From: Roseobacter cerasinus
GTDB lineage: Bacteria; Pseudomonadota; Alphaproteobacteria; Rhodobacterales; Rhodobacteraceae
Assembly: GCF_009811755.1 (NCBI RefSeq)
Contig: NZ_BLIV01000009.1
Span: 62,001-126,000 of the forward strand
Direction of reading: 5' to 3'
Length of the DNA: 64,000 nucleotides
Under the pieces are notes generated by a model that did no database searches, was not told the DNA's origin, and worked only from the letters and a program-made list of their open reading frames with translations. The position numbers and the translations under genes were made by a program. Positions within the stretch are counted from its first letter, which is position 1, and each line of letters begins with the position of its first letter. Of this stretch, positions 10,201 to 18,310 are shown piece by piece.

Positions 10201-11084
10201 TGACACAGCCGGACCGTGATCTTCAGCCCGCAATCGACGCAGGCAGCCTGCGCCTGATTCCGGTGAATTCCAACGAGCGGATTGGTGTGCTGACGGAATG
10301 GCTCGATACCAACCCGTTGCCCACCGGTGTGAGCTATGAGTGGACGGGGGATCAGGAAGAGCAGGAGGAGAGCCAGGCGTTCCTCTCCTCGGCCTTTGCC
10401 GCCGCCCTGGGGCTGATGTTCATCATCCTGCTGGCGCAGTTCAACAGTTTCTACAATGCGATCCTGGTGCTGCTCGCAGTCGTGCTGTCGACCACGGGGG
10501 TTCTGATCGGCATGCTGGTGATGGATCAGACCTTTTCGATCATCATGACCGGCACGGGGATCGTCGCGCTGGCGGGGATTGTGGTGAACAACAATATCAT
10601 CCTGATCGACACCTATCAGGAATACAGCCAGTATATGCCGCGCATCGAGGCGATCATCCGCACAGCGCAGGCCCGGATCCGTCCGGTGCTGCTGACCACG
10701 ATCACCACCATGGCGGGTCTTGCGCCGATGATGATTGGTTTGAGCCTGAATTTCGCCGAGGGCGGCTATACCTTCAACAGCCCCACAGCCCTGTGGTGGA
10801 AACAGCTGGCCACAGCCGTGGTCTTTGGTCTTGGCATTGCCACGGTGCTGACGCTGATGGTCACCCCCTCCATGCTGGCGATCCGTGTGTGGGCCACCAC
10901 TTACGTGCAATGGCTGGCGACACTTCTGGCCAAGATGTCCATGGGCCGCGCCAGCCGCGCTGCCCGCGACTGGGCCTTGCAGAAAGATGCCCGCCGTGTC
11001 GTGTCCGGAGAGATCCTCTGGGACGACGCCGCACTGGCCTCGACGGAGACTGAGCACTCCGCCACGCTGAAAGCCGCTGAATAA
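7272..11084 (+). CDS. RND family efflux permease with extra membrane insertion
   Basis: A 1270-residue inner-membrane proton-driven exporter of the AcrB/MexF type. The N-terminal helix is followed by a porter domain, a TM2-6 block containing GMLVDGAIVVVEY (a single Asp where AcrB has Asp-Asp, as in metal-type RND pumps), a second porter domain, and TM8-12 with FNSFYNAILVLLAVVLST and GIVALAGIVVNNNIILIDTY. It is over 200 residues longer than AcrB. Much of the excess is a hydrophobic insertion between TM6 and TM7 (about residues 490-625) with about three additional predicted spans. Start ATG at 7272 overlaps the adaptor stop. The substrate cannot be inferred. Confidence 0.93.
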   Translation: MTGIVDWAASRARMVLAFIMLSLVVGGFAYSTLPKEGEPDIEIPALFVSVPFPGISASDSETLLVKPMETELADLDGLKSMSATAAEGYAGVALEFEFGWDKTKILADVRDSMGKAQADFPEGAEQYSINEINFSEFPIIIVNLTGPVPERTMIRVAKDLQDDLEALDAVLEAGLGGSRDEMIEVLIDPLRLEAYNVTAGELIDTVRNNNQLIAAGEVDSAQGAFAVKIPSSFDEPQDIYDLPVKTNGDRVVTLGDLADINLTFEDRDGTARFNGVNTVALQVVKRKGFNLIDTATLVKEMVEEKSASWPEGLQAAVEVGTSNDQSRIVNAMVQQLVGSVLTAIALVMIVVLAALGIRAALLVGFAIPTSFLLCFAFLALMGISISNIVMFGLILAVGMLVDGAIVVVEYADKRQQEGEGPMRAYVEAAKRMFWPIISSTATTLCAFLPMLFWPGVPGEFMGMLPVTLIFVLSASLVVALIYLPVMGGVTGRLERWLADYMTAIAGLRWYLHLALFPAAFAMIAVSGLMGPIFGLIELRFAAMDSLKILSSVIPTLLVVFLLILAAVACLFVALGGFLLGLVSFFAVVTRMGRFGRRITSRVFRTEPTEINSGYRRSFFGYVIEGIAGNPVMPLVMAGVVFVFVGSVLMYFTNHSRGVEFFVESEPEQGIVYVLARGNLSLEEKDELVRQAEEIVLAHPGIANAFSFAGEGGLNTDTSGGSRPKDLIGQVQFETIPWEDRADRPDLDGNIVIAELTETLDRLPGIKTEVLEVADGPASGKPVHLRLKADDFATLTEAAAVARVQFERTPGLTLIEDSRPLPGIDWQIDVDVEKAGRYGADVAIVGAMVQLVTRGIWLDNMRVPSSDDEIEIRVRLPEGDRVLSTLDTLKVRTEDGLIPLSNFITRTPVPKLAEINRIDQKRYFDVKADVAPGLMKVVETRREDGVEVTETLAMLRPAGADADITLRDGTTYKITDRVTQPDRDLQPAIDAGSLRLIPVNSNERIGVLTEWLDTNPLPTGVSYEWTGDQEEQEESQAFLSSAFAAALGLMFIILLAQFNSFYNAILVLLAVVLSTTGVLIGMLVMDQTFSIIMTGTGIVALAGIVVNNNIILIDTYQEYSQYMPRIEAIIRTAQARIRPVLLTTITTMAGLAPMMIGLSLNFAEGGYTFNSPTALWWKQLATAVVFGLGIATVLTLMVTPSMLAIRVWATTYVQWLATLLAKMSMGRASRAARDWALQKDARRVVSGEILWDDAALASTETEHSATLKAAE

Positions 11085-11164
11085 CGGCCTTCACGCGGGC
11101 GTGAGAAGACATTGCCGCCATACGTGATAGTTTGCGCGCACCTCATGTAATGTAAGGAAAACCA

Positions 11165-11620
11165 ATGATCCGAACACTTGCTTTCGCGGGCCTTGTTGGC
11201 CTCGCAACTGCATCTTCAGCCTGGGCCGCAGATATGATCAAGAAGACCAGTCCCCACTCCGTTGCGGAGACCATCGACCGCCTGCAAGCCGCTGTTGAGG
11301 GCGCCGGGGCCACCGTCTTTGCGCGCGTCGATCACGCCGCTGGGGCCGCCAAGGTGGATATGGAACTGCGGCCCACACAGATGCTGATGTTCGGCAACCC
11401 GAAGCTGGGCACCCCCGCCATGCTGGACGGTCAGACAGCGGGTCTGGATCTGCCGCTGCGCGTGCTCGCCTATGAAGACAGCGACGGCACAGTGCATGTG
11501 GCCTACCACGATCCTGCGAGCCTCGCGGCCACCCACGCGCTCCCAGGAGACGCAAAATACATCCAGATGATGACCGGCGCGCTCGACAAGCTGACATCAA
11601 AGGCTGTGGCCACCGAATAG
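11165..11620 (+). CDS. Secreted DUF302 domain protein
   Basis: A 151-residue protein with a cleavable signal peptide (MIRTLAFAGLVGLATASSAWA, then ADM). The mature part is a DUF302 domain, recognised by the KTSPHSVAETIDRLQAAVE opening, the central LMFGNPKLGTPAM loop and the LPLRVLAYEDSDG strand. DUF302 proteins are small periplasmic or cytoplasmic proteins of unknown biochemical role. AAGGAAAA precedes the ATG. The gene lies 80 bp after the RND permease in the same direction and could be part of its transcript; it is followed by a long hairpin. Confidence 0.88.
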   Translation: MIRTLAFAGLVGLATASSAWAADMIKKTSPHSVAETIDRLQAAVEGAGATVFARVDHAAGAAKVDMELRPTQMLMFGNPKLGTPAMLDGQTAGLDLPLRVLAYEDSDGTVHVAYHDPASLAATHALPGDAKYIQMMTGALDKLTSKAVATE

Positions 11621-11625
11621 CCACG

Positions 11626-11699
11626 GGTGGCCTGAAAGCCCACCCCACCTGCCAGTACAGACCTCACGGCAGGCAGGTGCGGTGGGCTTTCAGGCCACC
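11626..11699. terminator. Long inverted repeat, homologue of the 2079-2153 hairpin
   Basis: The arms 11626-11653 and 11672-11699 pair over 28 bp with one mismatch, around an 18-nt loop. The hairpin lies between the convergent DUF302 and ABC transporter genes and is likely a bidirectional terminator. Compared with the copy at 2079-2153, several substitutions and one indel are matched by compensating changes in the opposite arm, so base pairing is conserved. Confidence 0.7.
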
Positions 11700-11711
11700 G
11701 CTCTCGGCCGC

Positions 11712-13547
11712 TCAGGCGGCGTCATCCGATTGCTGACGTGTCCAGAGTTGGGCGTAGCGGCCGCCTGTCGCAAGCAGCGCCTCATGCCGCCCCTGTTCGA
11801 CAATCTCGCCCTGCTCCAAAACGATGATCCGGTCGGCCTCTGCGATGGTAGACAGCCGATGCGCAATGGTCAGCACGGTCCGTCCGCGGCCCGCTTGCAT
11901 CAGCGCCTCCTTGATCTCCTGCTCCGTCTCCGAATCAAGCGCGGACGTGGCCTCATCCAACAACAGGATCGGCGGATCCTTGAGCAGCGTCCGCGCAATG
12001 CCTACCCGCTGTTTCTCCCCCCCAGACAGCTTCAGCCCGCGCTCGCCCACGGTGGTGTCATAGCCATCCGGCAACTGCGCGATGAAGTCATGGATCTGCG
12101 CGGCCTGCGCCGCCGCCTCAATCTCGCTTTGCGTCGCGCCATCGCGGCCATATCCGATGTTGTAGCGGATGGTATCGTTGAACAGCACCGTGTCTTGCGG
12201 CACGACGCCAATCGCCGCATGCAGGCTGTCCTGCGTGACCTCCCGGATATCCTGCCCGTCGATCCGCAGCGCGCCCCCGTTCACATCATAAAAGCGGAAC
12301 AAGAGCCGCCCGATGGTCGACTTGCCCGACCCGGTCGAACCGACAATGGCCACCATCTCTCCGGGCTCGGCCACCAGGCTCACCCCTTTCAGGATCATCC
12401 GGTCAGCATCATAGCCAAAACGCACATCCTCAAGCTCGATCCGCCCGCCGCGCACATCAAGCGCCCGGGCACCCGGCGCGTCGGTCACTTCGGCGGGTTG
12501 CTCCAACAGATCGAACATCTCCCCCATATCCACCAGCGCCTGCCGGATCTCGCGGTATACCGTGCCAAGGAAGTTTAGAGGAATGGTAATCTGGATCATA
12601 TAGGCGTTGACCATCACGAAATCACCGACCGTGAGCGTGCCAGCCTGCACACCAATCGCCGCCATGACCATCACCGCAATCAGACCACCGGTGATCAAAA
12701 ACGACTGGCCGAAATTCAGAAAGGCGAGGCTGTAGTTGGTCTTGATCGCCGCCACTTCGTATTTGGCCATGGCCGCATCATAGCGCCGTGCCTCGCGGGC
12801 CTCCGCGCCAAAATACTTGACCGTCTCGAAGTTGAGCAGGCTGTCGATGGCCTTTTGATTGGCGTCAGTGTCCTGCGCGTTCATCTCGCGCCGCTGCTTC
12901 ACGCGCCATTCGGTGATGGCAAAGGTGAACCAAACATAAAGCGCGATGGTCACCGCCACCACCGCCAGATACCAGATGTCGAAAACCGCCGCCAGGATGA
13001 TCCCAACCAGCATAAGCTCCAGGATCAGCGGGCCGATAGAAAAGAGCAAAAAGCGCAGAAGAAACTCGACACCCTTAACGCCCCGCTCGATGATCCGGCT
13101 GAGCCCACCGGTCTTGCGCGTGATGTGATAGCGCATCGACAGCCGATGGATGTGGTTGAACGTCTCCAACGCCAACATGCGCAGCGCGCGCTGTGCAACG
13201 CGTGTAAAGACAGCATCGCGCAACTGTTGAAAGCCAACTGTCATGAGACGTGCCATCCCGTAGGCCACGGTCAACCCGACCGCGCCCAGAGCCAGCATCG
13301 GCACACCTTCCTCGGCCAATGCGTCAACAGCCCCCTTGTAGAAGAACGGCGTGGCCACCGCGATCAGTTTGGACAGCAGCAAGAACCCCATCGCAAGGAC
13401 CACACGGCGACGCACCCAAGGCTGGTTCTCAGGCCACAGATAGGGTGCGACCTTGCGAATGATGCGCAGACCGGACTGGCGTTCTTGGGTTTCGATATGC
13501 CCCCCCGTGGCATCCGCCTGCGGGGTGGTGGTTGTATCAGCCGGCAT
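11712..13547 (-). CDS. ATM1/HMT1-type ABC exporter (fused permease-ATPase)
   Basis: A 611-residue half-transporter. Six transmembrane helices lie in residues 40-330, and the nucleotide-binding domain has Walker A GSTGSGKST at 403-411, signature LSGGE at 507-511 and Walker B ILLLDE at 527-532. The long N-terminal region, YFGAEAREARRYD and PLNFLGTVYREIRQALVDM motifs fit the mitochondrial ATM1/HMT1 branch, which exports glutathione-linked or sulphur/metal compounds in alphaproteobacteria. The gene stands alone. The initiation codon is ATG, 14 nt after AGGACC-like purines. Confidence 0.9.
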   Translation of the reverse strand: MPADTTTTPQADATGGHIETQERQSGLRIIRKVAPYLWPENQPWVRRRVVLAMGFLLLSKLIAVATPFFYKGAVDALAEEGVPMLALGAVGLTVAYGMARLMTVGFQQLRDAVFTRVAQRALRMLALETFNHIHRLSMRYHITRKTGGLSRIIERGVKGVEFLLRFLLFSIGPLILELMLVGIILAAVFDIWYLAVVAVTIALYVWFTFAITEWRVKQRREMNAQDTDANQKAIDSLLNFETVKYFGAEAREARRYDAAMAKYEVAAIKTNYSLAFLNFGQSFLITGGLIAVMVMAAIGVQAGTLTVGDFVMVNAYMIQITIPLNFLGTVYREIRQALVDMGEMFDLLEQPAEVTDAPGARALDVRGGRIELEDVRFGYDADRMILKGVSLVAEPGEMVAIVGSTGSGKSTIGRLLFRFYDVNGGALRIDGQDIREVTQDSLHAAIGVVPQDTVLFNDTIRYNIGYGRDGATQSEIEAAAQAAQIHDFIAQLPDGYDTTVGERGLKLSGGEKQRVGIARTLLKDPPILLLDEATSALDSETEQEIKEALMQAGRGRTVLTIAHRLSTIAEADRIIVLEQGEIVEQGRHEALLATGGRYAQLWTRQQSDDAA

Positions 13548-13616
13548 GGAGGGTCCTGCTTGCGTTCAGCGCGTTACCTAAGGCAGCCCGCCCCCCTTTG
13601 CCAGTCATCAGGCCGA

Positions 13617-14999
13617 TTATTCCACCGGCAAGTCAAACACCTGTCCGGGGTAAATCAGATCTGGATCACGAATATCGTCGCGATTGGCCTCGACAACTTT
13701 CACATAGAGCACGCCTTCGCCGTAGCGGTCCCGCGCGATGGCCCAGAGCGTGTCGCCGGTCTGAACCGTCACGGCGCGCACCGGACCCGCATCCGCGGTG
13801 TCCGCTGCGACAAGTGCGGCTGGTGCCTCCCGCTGAAACGGAGTTTCGACCCGGCTGGTCACGCCCCCGGCGCTGTTGACCTCATCCACCCGCAGCCGGT
13901 AACGGCCCACATCCACCTGCGGAAGACTGCCGCGCCAAGCCCCGTCCGTGTCCACCGGCAAAGAGGTGGTGAAGCGGTTGTCGAGATAGACCCGGACCTC
14001 CGACGTTCCAATCACCGCGCGGCCGGACAGCTGCACCTCCCCCTCTTCGGAGTAGCCGATCGTATCAATGGCCACGGAGGTCGCGACCTCGGGCGCGGGT
14101 TGCAGCACTTCGACCCCTTCCGCCGTGGATTTCAGCACCGTCACGGCCTCGGCCGCAGGGGCCTGCGCTGTCGGCTCCGCAACCGGGTCGTCCGGCACAG
14201 GTGCAGGCGCGACGGCGGGTGGCGCCGTGTTGTCTGCCTGCGCGGGCAGTGCCGCAACGGCCTCTGTCTGCGATGTGTCTGCCGGGTCGGCATCGCGCGT
14301 CGTGGTGGCAGCCACTTCGAGACCGGGCGCCTCCTCCTCGACACTGTCGGTCTGCGCCACCGCCCCTGCTGCTGGCGCAGAAGACTGAGGCGCTTGCACG
14401 TCGTCTGATGGATCCGGTTCTGCGGTTGCGATTGCAGGCGCAGGGGTTTCCGCAGCGGGCGCATCCGCGACAGGTGGCACGACGGGCGCCAGGATCACAT
14501 CCGCGTCGGACACCACATCCCCCTGCGCTCCTGACGCTGACAGCGTCACCACCCGCGCCGCAGTGCTCGGCGCCACAAAACCAACAGCCGCGAAGGCTCC
14601 ACGCGCATCGGCCACAGCCGTGGCCACTTCCTCACCATCGACGCGCACCGACACCTGCGCACCTGGCTCGGCACGTCCGGCGATCACGGTCAGCCCATCC
14701 GTCTCCAGCCGGACTTCATCCACGCTGGGAACAATTGGTGAGGCTTGGTCGGGGGCGTCCACATTTGCGGTCTCAGTCCGCTCGGCGGCTTCGGATACCG
14801 GCTCATCCGCGGTCGCAGGGCGGTCGGGAGAGGACGTTGCCGGCACCTGCGGTGCGTCAGTAACAAGATCCACCGGGGCCGGATCCTCCGACTGGGTCAG
14901 CGTCAGAAAGAGGCCAAAGACAAGTGCTGCGACACTCAGTGCCGCAGCGGTCCGCACCCTTGGTCCTTTTGCTTTGGCCTGCGCCCCTTCGTCGTTCAT
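13617..14999 (-). CDS. Membrane-anchored LysM domain protein with Ig-like and Ala/Pro-rich linker
   Basis: A 460-residue protein. A short cytoplasmic start is followed by one transmembrane helix (about 17-36), an Ig-like/bacterial surface fold (DEVRLETDGLTVIAGRAEPGAQ onward, described here by its first residues), a long low-complexity Ala/Pro/Thr/Asp linker (about 180-300), a second beta-rich module and a C-terminal LysM domain (VTVQTGDTLWAIARDRYGEG) ending at the C-terminus. LysM binds peptidoglycan, so the protein probably spans inner membrane to cell wall. It diverges from the LOG gene. The linker composition makes many false antisense reading frames. Confidence 0.85.
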   Translation of the reverse strand: MNDEGAQAKAKGPRVRTAAALSVAALVFGLFLTLTQSEDPAPVDLVTDAPQVPATSSPDRPATADEPVSEAAERTETANVDAPDQASPIVPSVDEVRLETDGLTVIAGRAEPGAQVSVRVDGEEVATAVADARGAFAAVGFVAPSTAARVVTLSASGAQGDVVSDADVILAPVVPPVADAPAAETPAPAIATAEPDPSDDVQAPQSSAPAAGAVAQTDSVEEEAPGLEVAATTTRDADPADTSQTEAVAALPAQADNTAPPAVAPAPVPDDPVAEPTAQAPAAEAVTVLKSTAEGVEVLQPAPEVATSVAIDTIGYSEEGEVQLSGRAVIGTSEVRVYLDNRFTTSLPVDTDGAWRGSLPQVDVGRYRLRVDEVNSAGGVTSRVETPFQREAPAALVAADTADAGPVRAVTVQTGDTLWAIARDRYGEGVLYVKVVEANRDDIRDPDLIYPGQVFDLPVE

Positions 15000-15123
15000 G
15001 ACCTTCTCTTCTCTAAACAGCCCGCGACCGGATGGGCATTGAGCCTACATAGCAACTGCTCTATCACCGGTCAAAATGCAGTAACCCCTTTTTGCTTTTC
15101 ATTTCAACGGCAAGGACATTTCC

Positions 15124-15675
15124 ATGCGCTCTCATTCCATCTGCGTATACTGCGGTTCGCGCCCGGGGTCCGACCCCGCCTATCTCGCTGATGCCGAAGC
15201 GCTCGGCGTCGCACTGGCCGAGGAAGGCTGGCGACTGGTCTATGGCGCGGGCGATGTGGGGCTTATGGGCGCGGTCGCGCGGGCGGCCCAAAAAGCGGGC
15301 GGAGAGACCTTCGGCGTGATCCCCCAGCATCTCGTAGCCTGGGAGGTCGGCAAGACTGATCTGACCTCATATGTGGTGACTGAGACCATGCATGAGCGCA
15401 AGAAAGTCATGTTCATGAATTGCGATGCGGTGGTGGTTCTGCCGGGCGGGGCAGGCTCGCTTGATGAGCTCTTCGAGGTGCTGACCTGGCGTCAGTTGGG
15501 CTTACATAAAAAGCCGGTTTTCCTTGTGAATACAAACGGCTACTGGGACCCTCTTTTGACGCTGATGCAGCATGTGACCGATCAGGGCTTTGCCGATGAC
15601 AGCCTGCATGGATATTACACCACCGTGCCGGACACAGCCGCAGCACGCGCCGCCCTGCGCCGCGCCCTGTCCTGA
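15124..15675 (+). CDS. LOG-family nucleotide phosphoribohydrolase (TIGR00730)
   Basis: A 183-residue Rossmann-like protein of the LOG family (lysine decarboxylase-like fold misnamed in older annotation). It carries the hallmark PGGAGSLDELFEVLTW, equivalent to PGGxGTxxE, and the MHERK motif. Characterised members cleave ribose 5-phosphate from cytokinin or other nucleoside 5'-monophosphates. AAGGA precedes the ATG. The last 61 bp overlap, tail to tail, the 3' end of rarD on the opposite strand. Confidence 0.92.
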   Translation: MRSHSICVYCGSRPGSDPAYLADAEALGVALAEEGWRLVYGAGDVGLMGAVARAAQKAGGETFGVIPQHLVAWEVGKTDLTSYVVTETMHERKKVMFMNCDAVVVLPGGAGSLDELFEVLTWRQLGLHKKPVFLVNTNGYWDPLLTLMQHVTDQGFADDSLHGYYTTVPDTAAARAALRRALS

Positions 15676-16535
15676 CGCAGCGCCGCACCGGAATAGAGCG
15701 CCAGCGCCGCCCAGATCATGCCAAAAGCCAGACCATGCCAGCGGCCAAAGGGTTCGGCGAAGATCACAACCGCGCAGCCAAACTGAAGCGTCGGGTTGAG
15801 ATACTGCAGCAGGCCAACGGTGGTCATGTTCAGTCGCCGTGCGGCGTAAGAAAACAGGATCAGCGGCACAGCCGTGATCGGGCCAGACATCATCAGCAAC
15901 AGAAATGTCTTGAGATCGCCGCCCAGGGCAGTGCCGCCATTGTGATGCGTTTGCAACAAAATTGTAACGGCAATGGGTGCCAGAAGCAGCGCTTCAGCGG
16001 TGACTGAAACCACCGGCCCAGCGGCCAGCTGCTTTTTAAGCAACCCATAGATGCCGAAGGTCACCGCCAGCGTCAAGGCAATCCAAGGCAGGACGCCCAA
16101 TCCGGCAGTCAGAAGCGCAACTGCCGCCGCCGCCAGCCCCACCGCAAGCCACTGCATGTTGGAGAGCTGCTCGCCAAAAACCACGCGACCGATCACGACA
16201 GCAACAAGCGGAAAAATGTAGTATCCCAAAGAACTCTGGGTGATTTGCCCGATCTGGATCGCCCAGATGAACAACCCCCAGTTGGCACCGATCATCAGTG
16301 CGGCGAGTGCCAAACGCAGAAAGGACCGCCTGGTGTTCAAAACGCGGATCACCTCGGTCAGCCGACGCTGAACTGCCAATACGACTCCGAAGAAAATCAG
16401 TGACCAGATCATCCGGTGGGAGAGCACATCCAGCGCAGGAACGTCGGAGAGCAATTTGTAGTAGAGTGACGACAGACCCCACATCATGCAGGCCGCAATC
16501 ATCGCGACGACGCCCTTGGCCGGGTCACTCAACAT
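15615..16535 (-). CDS. rarD: RarD-type EamA family permease
   Basis: A 306-residue protein with about ten hydrophobic helices and two EamA halves, of the RarD subgroup (MWGLSSLYYKLLSDVPALDV, then ISHRMIWS-like context and NWGLFIWAI). Transport substrate is not established for the family. The start at 16535 is supported by AAGGAG 8 nt upstream; an in-frame ATG at 16586 is rejected. Its 3' end overlaps the convergent LOG gene by 61 bp, so each transcript would be antisense to the other's end. Confidence 0.9.
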   Translation of the reverse strand: MLSDPAKGVVAMIAACMMWGLSSLYYKLLSDVPALDVLSHRMIWSLIFFGVVLAVQRRLTEVIRVLNTRRSFLRLALAALMIGANWGLFIWAIQIGQITQSSLGYYIFPLVAVVIGRVVFGEQLSNMQWLAVGLAAAAVALLTAGLGVLPWIALTLAVTFGIYGLLKKQLAAGPVVSVTAEALLLAPIAVTILLQTHHNGGTALGGDLKTFLLLMMSGPITAVPLILFSYAARRLNMTTVGLLQYLNPTLQFGCAVVIFAEPFGRWHGLAFGMIWAALALYSGAALRQDRARRRAARAAAVSGTVV

Positions 16536-16587
16536 TGCCACTCTCCTTCGATGGAAGATGTGCGCGTAAACGCCCCCAATCTGCAAG

Positions 16588-16617
16588 CAAAAAGGCCCCG
16601 CCGGATGGCGAGGCCTT
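16588..16617 (-). terminator. Intrinsic terminator of sodB
   Basis: On the minus strand an 11-bp stem (AAGGCCTCGCC with GGCGGGGCCTT, one wobble pair) and a 4-nt loop are followed by a T-run. It lies 20 bp after the superoxide dismutase stop and just before rarD. Confidence 0.85.
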
Positions 16618-16637
16618 CTGAGGTCCTGCGACGCGGG

Positions 16638-17237
16638 TCACATGCGGGAAGCAACGTTCTCCCAGTTGACCAGATTGTCGAGGAAGTTCGACAGATAGTC
16701 GGGCCGCTTGTTGCGGAAATCGATGTAGTAGGAGTGCTCCCACACGTCGCAACCGAGCAACGCCGTCTGGCCAAAGCAGAGCGGGTTCACACCGTTTTCG
16801 GTCTTGGTGACCTTCAGGCTGCCGTCGCTGTCTTTTACAAGCCACGCCCAGCCGGAGCCGAACTGGCCCGCGCCCGCTGCTTTGAACGCGTCCTTGAATG
16901 TGTCGACCGAGCCAAAGCTTTCGGTGATGGCTTTTTCCAACTCACCCGGCATGGCGCTGGAGCCCGGGCCCATCATCTCCCAGAACTGATTGTGGTTCCA
17001 CAACTGGCTGATGTTGTTGAAAATCCCGTTCTGGGCGACGGCATTGGCGTCGTATGTGCCGGTGATGATGTCTTCCAGCGACTTGCCCGCCCACTCGGTG
17101 CCCTCAATCGCCTTGTTGCCGTTCACCACATAGGCGTTGTGGTGCAGATCGTGGTGGTACTCCAGCGTTTCGGCAGACATGCCTTTGGACGCCAGCGCGT
17201 CGTGCGCATAGGGAAGATCGGGAAGTTCAAAAGCCAT
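16638..17237 (-). CDS. sodB: Superoxide dismutase, Fe/Mn type
   Basis: A 199-residue cytosolic enzyme converting superoxide to hydrogen peroxide and oxygen. Metal ligands are visible: His28 in EYHHDLHH, the second His in NHNQFWEMM, and the Asp and His of DVWEHSYYIDF. GAGQFGSGWAWL is the family signature before the third ligand. No signal peptide is present. The start at 17237 has AAGGGGG 7 nt upstream; a longer frame from 17255 adds six residues. Iron or manganese preference cannot be settled by eye. It is followed by a strong intrinsic terminator. Confidence 0.97.
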   Translation of the reverse strand: MAFELPDLPYAHDALASKGMSAETLEYHHDLHHNAYVVNGNKAIEGTEWAGKSLEDIITGTYDANAVAQNGIFNNISQLWNHNQFWEMMGPGSSAMPGELEKAITESFGSVDTFKDAFKAAGAGQFGSGWAWLVKDSDGSLKVTKTENGVNPLCFGQTALLGCDVWEHSYYIDFRNKRPDYLSNFLDNLVNWENVASRM

Positions 17238-17353
17238 TTGGGCCCCCTTGGTCATTTAGGTTGGGTGTACTGCACAAGAAGCGCAGCCGCGCGGGAGTTC
17301 AAGTATTAACGTTTCGGAATCAACCGCTGTTCGCGCAGTTTTGCAAGCTCGCC

Positions 17354-17800
17354 CTACTTTTTGCGGATCTTGCAGGTCCCCGAGCCTGAAAACCGCTTGC
17401 GATACTCCGGCAGGCGGGCCCGCACCCGGATCTGGTTTGAGGCTTTGTCCAAAGTCGCGCTGTACTCGGCATCCAGCAGAATGAACTCCCGCCCTTGCGA
17501 TTTGGCCAATCCACCTTCAAGCCGCCAATCGAGCCGCATCGTGCTGTCAGAGTTCTCGCGCACTGCTGCTTTCGCGGTGCCGCCGGGATAGTGGATGGAG
17601 ACGCCATCCGACACGACGACAGACCCATCCTTTAGCAACACAATACCGATCTTGCTGGAGATCCAGAACTCATTGGATTTGCTCGTGCGCATATCGCATT
17701 CGTAAATAAAGCCTGCGCGCCCCTGTGCCCAAACCAATGTAGGCACAGCTGTTGCCAAAGCCATCGCAACTGCGACCGCTTTTGCTAAACCCGAGATCAT
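17354..17800 (-). CDS. Secreted protein of unknown function, tandem paralogue A
   Basis: A 148-residue protein with a signal peptide (MISGLAKAVAVAMALATAVP, cleavage near VWA-Q) and no recognised domain. The mature part has YECDM near its start, a strand LLKDGSVVVSDG, GGTAKAAVREN, RLDWRLEG and a C-terminal GSGTCKIRK, so two cysteines may form a disulphide. It matches the next gene upstream in layout. The start at 17800 is chosen for GAGGG 8 nt upstream; an alternative ATG at 17815 would overlap the upstream stop as ATGA. Confidence 0.65.
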   Translation of the reverse strand: MISGLAKAVAVAMALATAVPTLVWAQGRAGFIYECDMRTSKSNEFWISSKIGIVLLKDGSVVVSDGVSIHYPGGTAKAAVRENSDSTMRLDWRLEGGLAKSQGREFILLDAEYSATLDKASNQIRVRARLPEYRKRFSGSGTCKIRKK

Positions 17801-17811
17801 GCGCCCGACCC

Positions 17812-18225
17812 TCATTGCACGATTGTACAATTGCCTTCTGCGCGCGGTCGCCGGCGATAGTTGATACCGACAACATTCACCTGGTATTTCCGCACCTTGG
17901 GTCTCAGGATCGCAGTGTAATTAAGATCATATTTGCCTTCTGTGGTCTGCAGATCCACCACTGTCCAGCTCAACCTGTATGAGGTCTCCGACCGCTCTTT
18001 AACCTCAACTTGCATCGGCCCGCCGTTGTATCTTTGAATGATACCATCGAGCACGCGCACAGTCCCTTTCTTGTCGTCGACGAAGAAAATTGTCCGAGGT
18101 CCAACGAAACCATTGGGGGACTTATGGGATGCCTTGCACTCATAGACGGTCTCAGCAGCGCTGGCGGCAACACCGGACCATCCAAGTGCAAGCAATACCA
18201 GACTTATCAAAACTCTCGGCTTCAT
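17812..18225 (-). CDS. Secreted protein of unknown function, tandem paralogue B
   Basis: A 137-residue protein with a signal peptide (MKPRVLISLVLLALGWSGVA, cleavage near ASA-AET). The mature part shares a pattern with its neighbour at 17354-17800: YECKA near the N-terminus, a KGTVRVLDG strand, a Gly-Gly, YRLSW, YTAIL, and a C-terminal GNCTIV with the second cysteine. The two genes are contiguous and same-strand, which points to local duplication and divergence. Function unknown; a periplasmic beta-sandwich is a guess. Confidence 0.65.
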   Translation of the reverse strand: MKPRVLISLVLLALGWSGVAASAAETVYECKASHKSPNGFVGPRTIFFVDDKKGTVRVLDGIIQRYNGGPMQVEVKERSETSYRLSWTVVDLQTTEGKYDLNYTAILRPKVRKYQVNVVGINYRRRPRAEGNCTIVQ

Positions 18226-18310
18226 AGCAAATATACCCCCGCAAAATCATGGGCACCCTGCCCAAGAACGATCTACACACTTAACCGGTATCTGTTGAGC
18301 AAGAAGGGGG

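Noticed and set aside
12855-14408. 517-codon frame antisense to the ABC exporter and LysM genes
   Set aside because: Crosses two real genes and their spacer; no domain.
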